A stretch of 64,000 nucleotides of DNA from Todiramphus chloris collaris (taxonomy: Eukaryota; Chordata; Aves; Coraciiformes; Alcedinidae): contig JANVCC010000185.1 of NCBI GenBank assembly GCA_025345505.1, positions 3,712,500 to 3,776,499 of the forward strand, read 5' to 3'. Below the pieces are notes generated by a model, which worked only from the letters and a program-made list of their open reading frames with translations, searched no databases and was not told the origin of the DNA. Shown in pieces: positions 25,005 to 39,000 of the stretch. Numbering within the stretch: the first letter of the stretch is position 1; every line of letters starts with the position of its first letter. A program made the translations under genes and the position numbers.

Positions 25005-25633
25005 ATCGTGAGAAGTGGATGGATTTGGGGAGGAAAAAAAAGAGGCATCCGCTACAAAATGTGCGTGCAAAGGGTAAAAGTGCAAGCTGGAAGGAGTGGA
25101 AAGGGAAGGAGGCATCTCCTGCCAGGCTGGCTGGGGTGGTGTAACCCTCTGGAAGTCCAGCAAGGGCTGAAAGCTGCACACAGAGCTCATCCTGGGGTCC
25201 AGCCCCACTCTGCTCCCATCACCCTTCCTCTCGCTACACCACTGAGCACCCATCACCTCTGCACACCCGTGGATGCATCACAGTGGTAAACATCAAGCGT
25301 TTCTGTTTGTTCTAGTATTGCTTAGCAGCAATATTAGAACGGTGCTGAGGAAAAGCAACCATAAAAGCTGATATGACTTCCCCGCACCAGCTCCTTTCCT
25401 CCAGCAGTGCCCTCCCTGAGGTCCCAGGAGAGAAGGACAGACCTCACGCTGCAGGACTAGGTGGCACACAATGTTCAACAAAACCAAGATCAAGTCATCA
25501 GGGGACCACAAAAGGAAGAACAAAACGCAGCTCTTCCTTAACTAAAATGCTTTGAAGACACTCGTCGTCTCGGTGCCATTAAAGATCCAAATGTCATTTC
25601 TAGCACACATCCAGGTGCCAGTCCCAGCTCCTG

Positions 25634-25641
25634 TGACGTCA
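25634..25641. promoter_or_regulatory. Perfect CRE palindrome TGACGTCA
   Basis: The full palindromic cAMP response element TGACGTCA stands 630 bases right of the assembly gap. CREB/ATF family factors bind this octamer, usually near transcription starts. Its CpG survives in a CpG-poor setting. A single octamer is weak evidence; position near the gap-flank promoter candidate is the only added support. Confidence 0.25.
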
Positions 25642-27364
25642 GTGGTTAGAGTTATATTGATTTTTTTAGTGGTTTCACATATAGATTCATACCCTGAGCT
25701 ACAGCAAAGCATCCCAGCCCTCCCCAGTCCTTGCAGAGCAGCATCCTTACAACCCTCATCATCCACAGGGAAAATAACCATTGCCATCGCCTGAACCTCC
25801 ACACCTTGCCTACCCTGGAAACCCATCTCTTTATGGGTTCAGCCATTCAGCACTGCAAGAACCCGGGCAGTCATTGGCCATTCAGCTTATCATATACAAG
25901 GGAGTGGCAATGTATATATTAAAGGTCATTCGTCCTGTCCCTGCTTTGGGCTGGCTGATGGAAGAACTCAGCACAACAGGGACTTCGTGTTGCGATTTAG
26001 CTATTCATTCAGCATAAATCAGTGACCTGCTGGGACTGAAGTTTCTTGGGCAGGTAATTGATATCAAACAAACTCACCAAAACCTACCAAAACAGGAGGC
26101 CAAATCCCACCAGATCTGCAGAAGAAAGCAAGGGAAAAGGGCTGCTTCCAGTGTGCTTGTAGCCTAATAAGAAAGTTATCTAATGGTTCAGTGGAGAAGA
26201 GCTGTAGGAAACTTCTCTACCTCTGAACCTGTTGAGATGCCTTCTCCCCCCTACCAGCCTCCCTGTGAAACTGGAAAGGCTGGAGCATGAGCCACACACA
26301 AGAAGAGATTCTCTGCTGAAAGAGCCTTTCACCGGAGAGAGGTGAAAGGCAGATTGGCTGCGAGCCCCTGCGCAAGGAGCTGGGAGGAGGCCCGCAGCGT
26401 GCATGTGCTGGCTGCAGCCACGTGTAGCGTGGGGATGGTGCCAGTGGTGCTCCCGGGCAAGTCTCTCAGATGAAAGCCCCTTCCAGTTCTTGCCTTTCAT
26501 GAGTAACCAGATGACTAGAGGCTGGCGAGACAAATTAAGTGATGCTCTATAACCAGGAGGAGCCTGGAGGCAAGTTCTTCCAGTACCAGTAACACCTGCA
26601 CAACCCTGCAAGCACCGCTGCAGAGCGCCCACTGGGCACAGCCCAGCAGTGCCCATCACCACTGCACCTCCCTCCTGCTTCAAAATATCCCACTACTCGT
26701 GGCAACAGTCCTTCCCACAGGCTCTCAGCTGCCTCTGGGATGGAGCAGAGAAGCTACTCCACAGCTCACAGAAATGCTGCATGATGGACAGGCTTTCTCT
26801 CTCCTCCACTCATATGGACAAGAAAGCATCTTAAGCATATAGATATAGAATTAAGACAGCTAGAAGCACCAGCAGGCCCTGTGGATTGCAAATACCCTTC
26901 CATTCCCTTCTTACTATGATAACCAAGGTAGCATCTTGCTCCACAGTACTCCTATGGATGCCCAGTCTCCCTGGAGAGGCACCACCAAGCCTCACTGACA
27001 GAGGTGGCATCCGATTTCAGCCTGTTACACAAATGCCAGGGTTCTGGGTCTCCTCATCCCAGACTGGCATTTCTGACCATACAAACAGCTCATTGTTTTA
27101 GAATGAGACCCTGTTTTGTCTTCTCCAGCTGCAAGTGAAAATCCAGCTAACACCTGAACACTGTAACTAAAGTGTTGACATTCCCTGCCCTTCCAGAGAC
27201 ATCCAGCTATAGGAAGGGGGGATGCCTAAAGCATCAAAAGCACTGCAGACAAGGAAATAAAAGCAGCTCAGAGCAGTACACTCACATACCACCCATTTTT
27301 CCAAGGGCTCTTAACTCCAGAAGCACCCCAATCCAGACTCACATCAGATGCAGAGCAGCTTTGC

Positions 27365-27390
27365 TTTACACCAGTTGAGAATCTGGCCCA
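27365..27390. repeat. Possible relic of an ancient amniote repeat
   Basis: The phrase 'tttacaccagttgagaatct' followed by 'ggccca' resembles a phrase I know from old interspersed repeats in bird, crocodile and turtle DNA. I cannot name the family with certainty and the match is very short. Confidence 0.2.
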
Positions 27391-30300
27391 GGGAGCTTTT
27401 GCTAAGCAGCAAGCCTGAGTCCCCAGTTGCTTTCCAGGTGATTTAGAAGCTTGCACAGACCTGTTTGCCCCTCCTTGACAATAACAGAAATAAGCTTGTA
27501 ATGGCAAACTGGAAAATTCCAACATCCTCATGCCAAGTTTAAAGAGCCAACCTCCAAGTCAGAGTGGGCCAAATCATCTGGTGGTGCAAGCTCCAAGTAG
27601 GTTTTCACAAGCTAGGAGAATTGACGCCAACTCCAAATCCCTCCAGCAGCCAGTCAGTGTAACATCTGAATAGCCAAAGGAATATATTGCAGGGGTGGCA
27701 GATGGCCAAATATCTTTAAGGAACAGCAGTTTATAGAAATATTTTCATGACTAAATGCATCTTGAGCCCAGTGGGTTGTTTATAGGATGGAGGACACTTT
27801 TTGTTTCTTTGAAATCTCACAAGTAACAAAATTGAACAACAATAAGATGCATAGGTAGAAGTTTTTGAAATCATTTCTGTTCTGTGAAACCAGACATGGA
27901 TATTCAGTCAAAAAAAAACCTCAAAGGCCATTATTCTGTGGTCTGAAAGGAAGTATTGGAATAATCAGAAAGAACAGCCCTGGGTGTTACTGAAAACCGG
28001 TGACACCCCATGACTTGCTGCTGAGCACAGACTGGAAAAGAGAATTTCTTAAAATGGCCCGAGCCCTGGTATAAATAATGAGGAAAGACAACTGCTCTCA
28101 AGAATGATTTCAAATTCTATTTATGAAGAGCACAAGCATCTAAAACAACGGTTTTCCTCTGCAGTATCATCATCTTGACTCTTTGCAGACATTCATCACA
28201 GACACCTCCCTACCCTTAGCTGAAACTTTGTGAATTGTCTTCTGCTGGAGTCACAGTCCTGGTTTCTGATCTCACACCTCTTGCCACAGAAATGATCGCT
28301 CTCCAATTTGGCTTCAGAAAAAAATAAATGAGAATTTAGTGTTGCTGAGATATTTTGCATGGAAAAAGAAAGCTCTCTGTTTATCCCCAGAGGAAGCACC
28401 ACATCTGGTATCCCAAAGCTGGACACTGTCTCAAGCCTCACGGCTCCATCCTCTGTGTGGTCTTTAATGCAAAGTATTTACTGTCCTACCCAGGACTGTC
28501 TACAACCATCCCCACCCTGTTGAAGAGCCACAACTTCTCCAGTGCCCTAAAACTTTGCCGAAAACACCGTTCTGAACAAGGGCCCCTCACAAATGTGCAT
28601 TTACAGAACGTGGTGATGGGTAGCACATCAACACCGATACGGCAATACTGCAATCTACTGGGTGATACCAAACACGTAGAGCAGACACTTCTGTTCTAGT
28701 TAGACTCCAAGCTGGCTGTTGACGTGACGAATGGATACAACAGGTACCTCCCAAATGTGAAAAATGTACAACTCTAGAAAGAGTTAATTCTTCACCCCCT
28801 TCCAGGAAAAAAAAAAAATAAAATCACAAAACAGAATTAAAAATAGCCCTTCTCCTGTGGTTAAGCACCTGTTTTGGCTTTGCAGGCCAGTTTCTTTACA
28901 AAACAGCTACAGTGCTAGGAGTCTGGGAGCTGGACAGCCAATTCTCCTGGATCCCAGCTGCTCGGGTGGAAAATCAAATCCGATTTTTGCCATGAGGTGG
29001 CACCAGGACAAGCCCCATCAGTGGAAAGAGCGGCCAACACAAGGTGGGGCTTGTATTTTTGACTATGAAACATTTGAACATACAAAGAGGTTTGTTTAAT
29101 AGAGGAAATAGCATTATAAAGAGAACAGACTTTCCACTCCTCCTCTTTTTCCAGCCTTGTTGCCTTCTCTCCAGTTTCACGTTAATGACTCCAAGCCTTG
29201 TATGTATTTGAACCGTACTGATCTTTTAAATGCAGAAGGACAAACTGCATCACAGTGCCTGCTGAGAAGGATGGACTCAGTTCACCTTCTCCCCCTTCCA
29301 TCTCATCCTTCTCCATGCCCAGTGCCAGCCTGGAAGACTGGTACTGGCTGCCATTCCCTCTTGACATCCCTGTGTTATATTTCTACATGCCCTATAATCT
29401 GCGGTCATAGGCCCAGGCTAAACCCTATATAATCTGTCTAGACTTCAGGGAGATAATCCTTGGTGCTACAGAAAGTGTTCTGTTAAACCACAAGGCTGCA
29501 TATTAACAAGGACCTGTGACTTACTCTATGATCTTCCGAAGGGTCAGAAAATGAAGAAGTTCCTAAGGGACTTGGACTAAACTCTCACTGACCCCAATGA
29601 ATACAGACCACAGTTCATTTTCTAGCACCACTTTGTCCATCATAATCATGTCTGAAGATTAAAGGTGAGCCCAAACCACAAAGCTTATGTACAGGTCCAA
29701 AAAAAAGAATCACTTGGTAGCATCTGGCTTCAGGAGTTGAGCTTGGGTGCCTGTTAGGAATAGTTTCATCTAGACCACTGTGTTGTTCCAAGCCTATCCA
29801 CAAGGAAGGGTTTCAGTACTTTCCCCAGCAATGAATGGAGATGGACAGGAGTCAAAAGAGCAGATGACAGCTTCCTTCTCATGCACCTCCACTTTCTGTA
29901 TGTTAATCGCGATCACATCTTTACTTAACATCCCATATGCCAGGACCAAAATACATCTTTTTCAGCAATTTTTAGGTTGTAGGGTTCCTCCCCACTGAGC
30001 CCTTGTTATTCCAAGAACACCGATGAGCAGCTTTGCTGGTAGAGCCCAGTTTCAAGAGGTGAGGTCACTCTTCTTCCTGCTGCCTTCTGTTTCCTTCAGT
30101 AATGATCAGGACAGACATCAAGTGTGCTCATCCCCAGCAGCCTTCCCTCGCTACCTACATACCTCTTCAAGTGATCACCATGCCCTTTGTCCTGAATATC
30201 CCATGCACAGTTATTTTATATTAGTAAAGACTATCTGTGATAGCTTCTAAGCATAAGCAAGGTTTGGTGTTGTACCAAGGTAAAACCAGCAATTGATTCT

Positions 30301-31389
30301 TACTTCTTGCACTTGGCTACAATTAGCTTCTCAAAGAAGAGCTCTTTCCTGATGAGATACATGCTAGAGTCCTACCCAGGAAACCTCTGAATCCAAACAA
30401 ACTTTTGGGAATCCTGGGATATCAGACTGAGTAAGAAATCAGCAGAAGTTGCAAGTCTTAATCTATAAGGTATGGAATTGCTTTTGCAAGCGTGGCAACC
30501 CAGCTTCTTCCCAGTAGAGTTTTCTAAGAGCCATCTCTAAAGATGTCTACTCGTTTTTAATTATTTGTCTTGGTGGGGAGGGGTTATGAGAGTTCAGAGC
30601 TCTCTACTCGCACAAGCAGCCCATGAAACTTGTCTGGTACCAACATGTATGCGAGGGGATGACACTAATGTTCAGAGCATGAGTGGGATTACTGGGTGGA
30701 AATTAAATAGCACAAAATTCAGTCTAAAATGTCAGGAAAAAAGTAAAATCCTTACATTAAGATGTTCTCAGGCATGGAAGATCTGTTAGACTTCCAAAAG
30801 GAAGTGACAAAAAAATTCCCACTGCCTGATTCGTATCAAATCCGTCTGGACAAACCTATATGCTGTTGGAAACAATCCTGCCCTGGCACAATTGGGTGAC
30901 CAGAGAGATCTTTTCCACTGATAGTTTCTGCAGCTTGGTAACTCTGGAAAAAATCTGGGCGAATTTCACAAGTGTGGTGACAGCACCAGGACAAGTCTAG
31001 TGGCTCCTGCTCCCACCATTGAACAAGTGGGTGACAGCCTTCCCCTGCCTTTGCTGACACATATGAGACATCCCAAATAGGCCTGCTTCCTGTTGACCAT
31101 GGTGCATTCTTTAGGACCAGGAACATCATTTGCTAAGTTTTACACACAAGCTGGCAAAAAAAATATCAATCACAAGTGGGGTTTTGGCCCTGTGAGTGGT
31201 AACAATACAAACATTTACATGTCCTACATATGGCCAAGCACACCCAAACTTAGCATCATTTGTGAATTATTCTACCAAGGTCTAGTAACCAATTAAACCA
31301 TTCCAGTATATTTTGGTTGCATCAGCTGATGGTCCTTTCATCCTCTAGTTCTTCCTCGGGGGAAAAAAAAGGCAAAAAAATAGAAACAA

Positions 31390-31570
31390 AGCAACTTGAA
31401 ACGTAGAGATTTTATTTTACCAAGCAATTTTCATCCACATTTTTCCCTTCTCTAATATTTCTGCCAATTAACCATGTAACACAATTTCCAGGCAGCTATT
31501 TCCATATATGACTTTAATGCATTAACTATACTCAAAATGGCACATTCCGTAGATTCCCCTTTGATTTCAC
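31390..31570. promoter_or_regulatory. AT-rich block with TTAATGCATTAA palindrome
   Basis: The block has many homeodomain-type cores (CCAATTAACC, TCTAATATTT) and the perfect 12-base palindrome TTAATGCATTAA at 31514-31525, two TTAAT halves meeting over an ATGCAT POU-like core, directly after CCATATATGAC. Such architecture is common in conserved enhancers; function is inferred. Confidence 0.18.
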
Positions 31571-32423
31571 AAGATTACAGGTTCATTCCACCGAGAGCTT
31601 CTGCAGTGACAAAACCCATCATTTTGTTGTCTTTCCCCCCCTCCTCGTTGAAGTAGTGGTTTAGAAATTATGAGAATACAAGGATGCTATGTACACCACC
31701 CAGCCATCAAAAAGCAATTCAGACAACGGGCAACAGTCTTCACAAGTCTAAGCTGTTTTCTAAATAGAGAGGGGAAATAAAACATCAGGCAAAGCAGTCA
31801 TTTTTGTGGATGAATCACTCGAGGAATCCAATCCAGCTACCAAGTGGTCTCTAACATGACTAATTTTTACTTCTGTCTGTTCAGTGTTTCCAGTAAGTCA
31901 CCTTCTCGGACTCACCAGCACCTTTCCACAAGTCCCCACAGTAACTTGCTTCTCTCCCCACTGATGAGTTTTCCAGTTTGAGGAGCTCTGGGGAGAGCCA
32001 GACATGGCCAAAGGTCCAGACCTCGGCCAGAAGGAGGTCCCAGATCATTAACATTTGAAACAATCACCCCAGTGTTTGTCCACCCAGATTAAGCACCAAC
32101 ATCCACCCCAGGACACCCCACCACTTGCTGGCCTTGGTTCATGCTCCAGCCTCTCACCCCAGCTGGGTTTCCAGGGTGCAGCACCCACATACCCACCATG
32201 CTTTTACAATAGATGCTCAGCTACTGCTTGGGGGATGGTGCCTTCTAGTGCTGGTGTCCCGCAGGTTTCAAAAACCCTTTCCAGGTTTTACAGCTACCAG
32301 AAACTGCACATTGCTTGGTCCCCTCTCAAAAGAGTTTCTTGCTTAATCAGTTTTTAAGTACAGTCGTAGCTTTGATCCCAATTCAGTTCCAGAGCAGCAT
32401 GCTCAAGTCTCACATTTACATAT

Positions 32424-32545
32424 TTTGGGGTTTTGTGGGGGATTTGGTTTGTTTTTGGGTTGGGGTTTTTGTTTTGATTTCTTTGCATGTGTTTGTTTGG
32501 GTTTGGGGTTTTATTTTGTTTGTTTGTACAGGTTTTGTTTTGGCT
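32424..32545. repeat. G/T-rich strand-asymmetric tract, possible G-quadruplex
   Basis: For about 120 bases the plus strand has almost only G and T. G-tracts of 3-5 lie at 32427-32430, 32437-32441, 32457-32459 and 32462-32465, then 32499-32501 and 32505-32508. Four tracts within 39 bases could fold as a G-quadruplex, though one loop is 15 bases. Long open frames here on both strands (Phe/Val/Trp-rich plus, Asn/Lys/Pro-rich minus) are by-products of the composition. Confidence 0.75.
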
Positions 32546-35500
32546 TTGTACATTTCTCAGACACTTCTGAGGAAGTCCAAGGAGTTTTGGATGCACATTT
32601 TTAAGACTGGCAGTGCCAAATACTCCACCAGCACCTCGCTTCCCTTGGAGGATGTGATCTAGAAAAAACAGTGTCAGCCCTTATTATTCTTTCCCAAAGC
32701 ATTAAAAAACCAACTTGGTCAAGGAACAGGTAGCAGACCCACCATGGCCTGCTTTGCTTATCTTTAAATTGCAACTAAATTGTAACTTTCAGAAAAACCA
32801 ACCAGCTATGTTTATATAAACACCACTGGCTTGCAGTTATTTTTTTTGCCTGCAGCCCTGTCCCCAGACAGTGAGAAGATCTCCAGCCACACAAACTCAC
32901 CCAGTAGGTTAGAACCACCCTGTTGGGTTAGAAAGGGTTTCCTGCATCACCACACCCAACTTCAGAGAGCAATCGCAGCCACAGCTTTGACACTTCTTGT
33001 AGTTTTAGTAGCCCTGAGAACAGCACTGGGCTGTTTGGGGTTCTGCAGATGTATACAGAGAAACCCCCAGACATGTAATGCATGTAGACAACTAAACATC
33101 AAGAAGTAGATTAACTGCATAATTAACATTTGGGAGAGATTAAGTTGCTGTAGAGTTCTCTGTGATCCTGATTAGGGGCAGATTTTTTTATTACTTTTTT
33201 TACTGCTGGTGATCACAACAAAAAAAAATTCGTAGAGCATCTTGGAGAGAGGAGGGGTGGGAGAGAGGCTGGAAGAATCAGCTGGGTCCTGCCCCCTCCC
33301 CAGGACCCAACCCTGGTGGCTGCTCCCCTGCTTCAGCCCCTTCCACCCCCCAGCACCACAAAAGGCAGCCTTGCAATGCTGCTGTGGATTTATTCTCTTT
33401 GCAAGTCTACTCCAATCCATAGAAATCAAAAAGCACAAGGCTACAGCAGACACGTCCCAAACACCAGCAAGGGCACCTACTCCAGACTACCCTCAGCAGC
33501 TCCCCATCCATAGAGCAAAACCTCTCTGGGGACAGAGCCCTTGACAACTCATTACACCTCCCAGCTGCTTGGCTTCCAGTTTGGGGGTGTCTTTAACCCC
33601 TTCCTGCCCCACTTCCTTTTATTTACCTACCGTACAGCTTGTTTTCCTCCAGCAAAGCTTCCCCATGGCTTTGTATTCATAAATCATGAGGCCAGAAGGG
33701 CTCATGTTTCAGAGAGGCCATGGGGCTTCAATGAATTAAGTCTTGTTTGAACTAGAGTATCTTTTTTAACAAACCAAACAAGCTTCTTGACCTGACTTGT
33801 ACAACAGCAAAGTGAGCCCAGAAAGAACTCTTGGCTGCAGTGGGAAGGTATTTTGTTTGAAAAGTCAAGTATTACAGCTTCCTCGTGGCACTGCTGAGAG
33901 AATGGAAGATCTGAGGAGACACCCTCAGCTCAGACATTCTACTGGGTTCAAGGCTGATTTATGTAAGGGTTCTTTATACCTTTCTGGCATCCTTTAAGTT
34001 GCCACCAGTGCTTTCTTGCAGTTTAAGATGCTTTTCTTGGTGTTGCGTTTGGTCCCATTGAGCAGTTTTTCCTTGGCATCAGCAGCAGAAGTATATGCAT
34101 ATTATCCAGATCAGATACTCAGATGATTTCAATTGACATAGTTCCAAAGGCAATGAGGCTTCACACATTTATAATCACAGCATCTCCACCCCCATGCTTT
34201 TCTTTAAATGAAGAAGTCAACTATTGAATCACCAAAACACTGTGATTTAATTTTCAGGTTGACATTTAACCTCATTGCGAGCTGGACTCTCATTTTACCA
34301 TCTTTCCCAAGACCCACAGAAAATTCAGTCCTTTTCCAGAAATGCTTTTCCCTTCAGACAACAGTTTGTTTCCAGCTCATACACAACTCTTACAGGACTT
34401 CAAACACTTACTATGAACAGTGCCAAGTAGCCAACTGTGTAAGTGGGGCTCCCATGACTTAACTCATGCAATGTCAAACCTAAGATCAGAAATTCTGGTA
34501 CTATTTGCCCCAGTCTCGTGCTGTGCTAAACCATCTATTCACTTGAGGGACATATTAGCATAGATACCAGTTGGGAGGATCTGTGTATTTAAAAAGACAG
34601 AAGAGTCTTCAGATGAAGGATTCTATTGACAAAAGGTCACCATCAAACACGACTAAGCCATTATGCTGTTAAACAACTCAACATGCAGGGGTTAATCAAT
34701 GCTAGCCCAAGGTCTAATCCCTCTTTCTGCTAAATAACTCACTGAAAACAAACTCTGCCTACTAATGTTCTGGAAAGGAAGATAAATGCAGACAAGGCTT
34801 GAGAAGGTTCAGTTTTCAGAGCTCTCAGTTACTATAAAGCCTGACTACTGTCAGTCCAGCCAGATGTTATTTCCATCTGAGCGAGGATATGGATTAGGGG
34901 AAGGTTGCCTGGCGCTCTGCCAGTTAACAAGAATCAGAGCTCTGGACTCCTCCTCAACCTGGGCTAGCAGAGCTGTCCTGCACAAAGCAGAGGCACCGTT
35001 CCCCTGGGGTTTCTGTGCATATTCCAGACCCCTATTTATAGCAGTGATTTGTGCTTTTACAAGATGGTAATTTCATGCTGCTCATAAATCTTCCCCTGAA
35101 AACTAGTATTTGTAGGTCAGCAAGGAGAGGAAGCCAGCAACCAAAATTGCTGAACTTCTGCAGAAACCATACAATTGGGCCACAAACACCACAAGGCAAT
35201 TAGGAGGCATCAAAGAACCTTGTGTTGTGTCACATTGGAAGGGGACATGTTTGTTCCATGCGGATCAGCAGCTGCTGCCTACACATTGGAGAGTTTGTTG
35301 GGGATTGGGGAAGAGGGTGACACCATTTGCTTACCCAGTGGATACAGCCTACTGCATCAAAATGCCAGCCAAGTTTGGACTGGCAAGTCCCATCATTGAC
35401 ATTAGGTCATAGGAGTGTTCATCCCTTTGGGGTGCTGTCTGTTGGGTTTGTTTTTGTATTTCTAACACCTCTGGGATTGCATTTTCCCTCAGAAAGGAAC

Positions 35501-35879
35501 AGGGACTCAGCAGAAGGCTATTTCCTTTCGCATCTAAAAAATATTGGGAAGAAACTAATTCTAGTTTAGGCTCTACAGTGTTGGAAAGCTCACAAATACA
35601 AACATTAACCTGCACTTAACACCCCTGTGTCTCAGAAATTTAGGGACAGCCTTGCAAAATTCCAGTCCCTTGGAATAAATAGTCAGAGTTACAGCGGGTC
35701 ATGCCAACTTTTAACAAGCAGGCATTGCAAACTGGGATTCTTCAAGTCACAGGGTCTCAAATACAGGCTCATTTCTTTTTCCCCTGACGATGCTTCCAAC
35801 ACTAATAACCAAGGCAAACCCTTTCAGGCAATGCCCATCCTTAAATTCATGCTGCATCACTGAAGTAAAATAGCTTTTA

Positions 35880-36060
35880 CACCAAATGCCTGCTACATGT
35901 AAACAGGCTTTTTATAATTGGGAAAGAAGGGCTCAGCTCCTGAAGAAAAACTATTAAAACAAATAATTTTCCAAGTTGCATTCAATTGCAAGGGCAATTT
36001 TGCTTACAAATAACTTTTCATCAGCATTTTTGCCTGCCTCTGATCAGCAATAGGTGACTT
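35880..36060. promoter_or_regulatory. AT-rich block with forkhead site
   Basis: TGTAAACA at 35898-35905 is a perfect forkhead core; TTATAATTG, AAATAATTTTCC, CAATTGCA and GCAATTTTGC follow within 120 bases. The block looks like enhancer DNA by motif density only. Confidence 0.15.
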
Positions 36061-39000
36061 GGAGGATGTTTGCTGTTTGGCTAAGCACCCAAAAGACTGC
36101 TTTTCTAAGTTGTTTCTTTTTTAATATGTCACTGGAAATTGCAGTGTTCACAGAACAGCTCCCTAGTGAATTTGCAAGCTGCTCTTTTTGCCTCCAGGTT
36201 ATTCAAGACCAGCTACAATCTGATGCACCAGAGGCACCCAATGGAACAACGTGGTTACAAAGAGTCCAACACTGAAATTATCAAAAAAGTAGCTTAAAAT
36301 AAATAAATCAAGTTTCTTACAGACCCTGTGCCTGACCTCTGCTTAGTTACACCCAAGTATGCCCGCAGAGCTACCTACAGCAAAAGAAATCCCATTGCCC
36401 TGTCAACTTCTTTGACTTCAGTGAAATTTTCATGCAGAAAGGCCCAGGTGCTGGGGCCTGAATAAGGACAATCATTCATGGAAAGCCAGAATTCCAGTCT
36501 TGCACACTGGCTTCACCTTCCTTCCCTGTACATTCCAGGCTGTTTGCAGCAGTCCCCATTTCTCACCATCAGCACTGGAGGATCTTGTCTGGGTGGGCCC
36601 CCATGGACAGAGGAGAGCTGGGATCTCACCCAGCAGCTCTGTCAGACCCTTGGTGGAGCAAATGTGGAAAGCAGATGTTCAAGTGGAGGAAATTGGGTTT
36701 GCAGAAGACAGGGAAAGGAAGCAGAGAGCAGCCTGCGGGAACAGCACCTGTCCTGCTAAAGAGAGTCGCACGCTCCTAATAAAATGCCTTTGCAGCCAAG
36801 ACAGGCACATTAACCAACCAGTTCTCTCCCACATCCTCTGCTAATTTGTCTTAACACAGCAGGAAACAGTCTAGCCTCTAAGATACCAAGAGACGACAGC
36901 AGGGACCAGGCTAAGGACTTCCAGCAGCAAGATGTGCACAGCTCCTGCCTGAGTTGGCTGCTCACCATCACAGCCAAAGCAAAGAGCCTTTTCACTGAGT
37001 CACTGGCGTGGTGAAGGAACCTGAAATATTTCCCAGCTCCTCTACTGACTCTGGTGAATCAGATGCTGAAGTTGAACAGCAAACCAGCTATAAAAGTTAT
37101 TCTTTTTTGAGGAAAAAACCACTCAATGTTGGATATCGAGGTGCCACTGTCTACCTGATTTGGAGCACAGATTTAAACCTGTCCTCCTCCTCCCTGGGTG
37201 TGGAAGACAATGTTTCCACAAGGTTTAGTCCCAGAGAAGGAGAGCTCATCAGCTGCAAAGGAAGCAAGCACATCAAAATTGTTCTCAGCTCTGAAGAATA
37301 TTCTGTACATCTTTCACCTGTGACTTTTTACTTGATCTACTCTAAGGCAGGGTGAAGGAAGAAAAGCAGAAGTGGCTCTTTTCAGGTACGAAGAGCTGTA
37401 GTGCAGTTTAGTACTAATTCTGGAGTAGAGGAGTGTTGGTCATGGGTGCCCGTGTAATGTCATACTGAAAGGTGTTCAGGCATGTCATATAAAGTTTAGG
37501 CTTTTTGGCTTAATGTATAGCAGCTAAACTGTGTCCTACTGCTAGGAAGATCAGATCTGCTGCTTTAATCATTTCCTAGTCAAGCTATACTCTGACCTCT
37601 TCAACACCTGCATTTTTGCATCCCCAGATGAATAACTAAATACCTCTGAATATCAGTATTCCTCAGGTCTGTAGTTTAAGCAGGGATTGAGCAAATTCCT
37701 CAGACAGGCTGAAAACACATTTATGAAATTATCAGTCTAGAGTCCACTGTAAAATCATTATTCCCAACCCCCAAATCCTCAGAGGGTAAATAAAGCCAGA
37801 CAAGCCCAGTTGCAGCTCTGCAGTCTCCTCCCTACAGTCCAAATTCTCAGACACTTAGAGGAGGAGATGCCAACCTCCCACGGGTGCCCTTTGGAAGCCC
37901 AAAACCAGCCCCCTCTGACCCCAACAGTGACTCACTTTGCTACATTTGCTTCCTGTGGTTCCTTCTATCACATGCAGCATCATCCCCATGGGACATGTCA
38001 AAAATGCAGCTGGGGGCTGTTTACTGCCAGCTGCGAGTGCTGCAGCATCTGATACACGAAGTCTGATAAGCTGTATACATGTCCTCCTTATCATCCTGCT
38101 CTGACTTTTCATTTACCAAAGTCCCATGAACACAGAAGCACAGAAGGAATAATATCTTGCAATATACACTTTGGCCTTCAGAGACACGGAGCATCTCAGT
38201 TCACTACAAATGTTTGGCATGTTGCAGCACAAGTATCATTTAATAGCAGGACTGACATCAACATTTGCTGCTAAAAGTGTGAATTCAGCATAAAGTCAAT
38301 TTACGTGCAGATTCACCCAAAGCAAGGCAAAGATGGCAATTTGTGCACAAAAAAAATTGCCAAGAATTATGCATAAACTGAGCAGAATCAGCATTTTCCA
38401 CAAGAGCAGCAGCAAAGCGAGAATCAACAGCGAGCTGGGGGGGAAGTTCTGGCCATTTGCACAAAACCCCAAGGGGCAGGTTGGTTGTAGGATTTACCCC
38501 AGCAGCTCTGAAAGGAGAGCACAGGCATCAAGAGAAACTGCTAAAGAGAAGAGGGCAGCTCACTGGGTGATGAACTCAGGTACCCTACAAACACTGCCTC
38601 CAGGAGAGCTACGGGAAGGTGGAAGCATCACATGTCCATGCACAGCAGCAGCCCAGCAGAGCCTCTCCCTTTCTCATTTATCACCTTGCTGGCAAGACCA
38701 GTTGGTAGCAGGGTGTGCAAAGAAGAGCACTTGAGCCGTGGCCACTGCAACCCTCTCCTCCCAGCAAAGACCATTCCTCTTCCTTTGCAAAGCTCCAGCT
38801 AGTAACACACTGTCCCAAGACCAAGCACCACTATCATTTCTCCTGCACTGTAAAGGTCAATACAATATAAACACCGTGTTTTCTTCAGCATTGTGCTTAA
38901 GTTGAATGGCAATTAACTGTATGGGGTTATTCATCCCCTTGCTGGCTCTGCTACGATATGGAGTTAACATTATTAGTTTAAACAGGACCTCCGTTGTTTC

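Noticed and set aside
24447..25289. Open frames of 166-269 codons across the assembly gap
   Set aside because: Most of their codons are undetermined bases; the apparent length is an artefact of the 400 N.
32315..32662. Membrane-protein-like frame (Phe, Val, Trp and Gly rich)
   Set aside because: Composition follows directly from the G/T-rich tract underneath it.
37008..37355. 115-codon Ser/Glu-rich frame that reads like a real protein
   Set aside because: No homolog recognised, no acceptor or promoter found at its start and no donor at its end; kept only as a curiosity.
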